The notes below the pieces were generated by a model. That model searched no databases. It was not told the origin of the DNA and worked only from the letters and a program-made list of their open reading frames with translations. A program made the translations under genes and the position numbers. Below, one piece after another: positions 62,555 through 64,000 of a stretch of 64,000 nt of DNA. The stretch comes from Prochlorococcus_E sp000760215 (GTDB lineage: Bacteria > Cyanobacteriota > Cyanobacteriia > PCC-6307 > Cyanobiaceae). Where the stretch lies: NCBI RefSeq assembly GCF_047303175.1, contig NZ_CP138945.1, one strand, 5' to 3'. Positions within the stretch are counted from its first letter, which is position 1. Each line of letters begins with the position of its first letter.

Positions 62555-64000
62555 ATGGTAACCCCTCGCCTCCATCCACGTACATTAGATGCCGTTAAGG
62601 AAAAAGCGGACATCGTTGATGTTGTAGGTGAACATGTTGTTTTGAAGAAAAAAGGAAAGGAGTTTGTAGGAATTTGCCCTTTCCATGATGACAGCAGGCC
62701 GTCAATGACTGTGTCGCCTGCAAAACAGTTTTATTATTGTTTTTCTTGCGGTGCAGGTGGAAACTCCATCAAGTTCCTTATGGAGCTCCAAAGGCAAAGT
62801 TTTGTTGAGGTAGTCCTTGATTTAGCAAGAAAATATCAATTACCTGTAGAAACATTAGAAGGGCCTCAACAGGAACGTTTCCGCCAAGAGCTTTCTCGTA
62901 GAGATAGACTTTTTAGAGTTCTTTCTCTTGCAAAAGGCTGGTTTTGTAATCAATTAAATACTGCTGAAGGATCTCAAGCTCTTAAATATTTGGTTCAAAC
63001 TCGTCGTCTCAGTAAAGGAACTATTGGGAATTTTGAGCTTGGGTTTGCCCCTGATGGATGGGATGCTCTCTTAAGGCATATGAATCATGTTGAAGGCATT
63101 CCTTCCCAAACATTGTTAGAAGCTGGTTTAATAGTTCCTCGTAAGGGAAGCAATGGTTTTTATGATCGTTTTAGGAATCGATTGATTGTCCCAATTAGTG
63201 ATCAACAAGGGCGGGTTATTGGGTTTGGTGGTCGAAGTCTCGATGGCTCTGATCCAAAGTATTTAAATTCACCAGAGACTGATTTATTTCAGAAAGGGAA
63301 GCATTTATTTGGTTTAGATAAGGCTGCTAATGAGATTCGCAAAGAAGATAAAGCAATAGTTGCTGAAGGCTATTTTGATGTTATAGCCCTTCATTCTGCT
63401 GGCATTACAAATTCAGTTGCAGCTTTAGGAACAGCTTTGAGTAGCCAGCAAGTGAAACAGCTATGTCGATGTAGTGATAGTAAGCGGATAGTTCTTAATT
63501 TCGATGCTGATGGTGCAGGTATTCGTGCTGCTAATAGGGCTATTGGAGAAGTTGAGAACCTTGCTATGCAGGGCCAATTGGAATTGAGGATTCTGCAGTT
63601 GCCATCTGGTAAGGATCCAGATGATTATCTTAAAGAGAATTCAGCTATTGAATATAAAACTCTTCTTGATAATTCTCCCCTCTGGATTGATTGGCAAATT
63701 GATCAGGTCTTAAAAGATGGTGACTTGAGTAAAGCAGATGATTTCCAGAAAGCTGTTAGTGGGTTGGTTAAGTTGTTGGGTAAATTACCTCGCTCTGCCT
63801 TACGGTCTCATTATTTGCAGAAGGTAGCAGAGCGTCTAAGTGGAGGACAGGCTCGCTTGGCGTTGCGTTTAGAGGAGGATCTACGCAATCAGATAAAAGG
63901 CCATAGATGGCATGGTCGCTCTAGTCGATTTGCTCAACCTAGTGATACAACCCTAAGAGAGCGTCTTGAGGCTCAAATTCTTAGACTATATCTTCATTGT
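62555..64000 (+). CDS. dnaG: DNA primase, 3' end beyond window
   Basis: An ATG start and 482 codons in the window, still open. The N-terminal zinc finger uses Cys41, His44, Cys62 and Cys65 (CPFHDD ... YYCFSCGAGGN). The primase core has RNRLIVPISDQQGRVIGFGG, and the TOPRIM AIVAEGYFDVIALHSAG is followed by the Asp pair in NFDADGAG. It makes RNA primers for replication. The DnaB-interacting C-terminus is cut off by the window end. Confidence 0.95.
   Translation, partial: MVTPRLHPRTLDAVKEKADIVDVVGEHVVLKKKGKEFVGICPFHDDSRPSMTVSPAKQFYYCFSCGAGGNSIKFLMELQRQSFVEVVLDLARKYQLPVETLEGPQQERFRQELSRRDRLFRVLSLAKGWFCNQLNTAEGSQALKYLVQTRRLSKGTIGNFELGFAPDGWDALLRHMNHVEGIPSQTLLEAGLIVPRKGSNGFYDRFRNRLIVPISDQQGRVIGFGGRSLDGSDPKYLNSPETDLFQKGKHLFGLDKAANEIRKEDKAIVAEGYFDVIALHSAGITNSVAALGTALSSQQVKQLCRCSDSKRIVLNFDADGAGIRAANRAIGEVENLAMQGQLELRILQLPSGKDPDDYLKENSAIEYKTLLDNSPLWIDWQIDQVLKDGDLSKADDFQKAVSGLVKLLGKLPRSALRSHYLQKVAERLSGGQARLALRLEEDLRNQIKGHRWHGRSSRFAQPSDTTLRERLEAQILRLYLHC

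Overview
The window is AT-rich and tightly packed with many very small membrane-protein genes. It looks like the chromosome of a marine picocyanobacterium, most likely a Prochlorococcus of a low-light type. The supporting families are largely cyanobacterial: a PAM68-like photosystem assembly protein, DUF3104, DUF2862 (PetP-like), DUF1816, DUF1830, DUF3288, an Hli-type chlorophyll-binding motif and an SLH-domain porin. A glucosylglycerate gene cluster and a conserved housekeeping block (trpD, carA, gatA, dnaE, rpsO, ruvA, dnaG) also fit. The strain cannot be fixed from the sequence alone.

Positions 1-17 kb are a microprotein-rich accessory stretch. Dozens of reading frames of 30-140 codons, mostly with one membrane segment, are scattered on both strands and separated by gene-poor gaps and strong hairpins. 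Recognisable proteins here are an AGCS sodium/alanine symporter, a DUF2939 protein, a LapA-like (DUF1049) protein, a RodZ-type HTH protein, a DCC-type thiol oxidoreductase and a membrane-anchored GIY-YIG/T5orf172-like protein. An isolated intrinsic terminator near 15.6 kb suggests an unannotated small RNA.

Positions 18-29 kb carry an SbcC/SbcD-type (YhaN/YhaO-like) repair nuclease pair and a type I methyltransferase plus specificity subunit (hsdM-hsdS) with no restriction subunit in the window, close to a tRNA-Gly(CCC). A lone pstS phosphate-binding lipoprotein gene follows. A secreted or membrane protein whose tail is five DNA-identical 69-bp repeats follows at 29.3 kb.

Positions 30-36 kb hold more small proteins, a TauE/SafE permease, and DUF4912, DUF2862 and DUF3303 proteins. 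Positions 36-41 kb form a glucosylglycerate module. A glucosyl-3-phosphoglycerate synthase (gpgS) is divergent from an overlapping trio: a GH13 sucrose/glucosylglycerate phosphorylase-like enzyme, a phosphatase (gpgP) and a D-glycerate 3-kinase. Together they could make, release and recycle the compatible solute glucosylglycerate.

Positions 41-49 kb contain a second, apparently degenerate GIY-YIG-like membrane protein, uppP, an SLH porin, tRNA-Pro(GGG), msrA and an ABC exporter. Positions 49-64 kb are core genes: DUF3288, trpD, carA, a STAS protein, mini-RNase III (mrnC), rlmB, DUF1816, gatA and dnaE on the plus strand. On the minus strand are the PAM68-like gene, rpsO, ruvA, a glycine-zipper protein and an EamA transporter. 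The window ends inside dnaG. No rRNA, CRISPR array, prophage or insertion sequence was seen.
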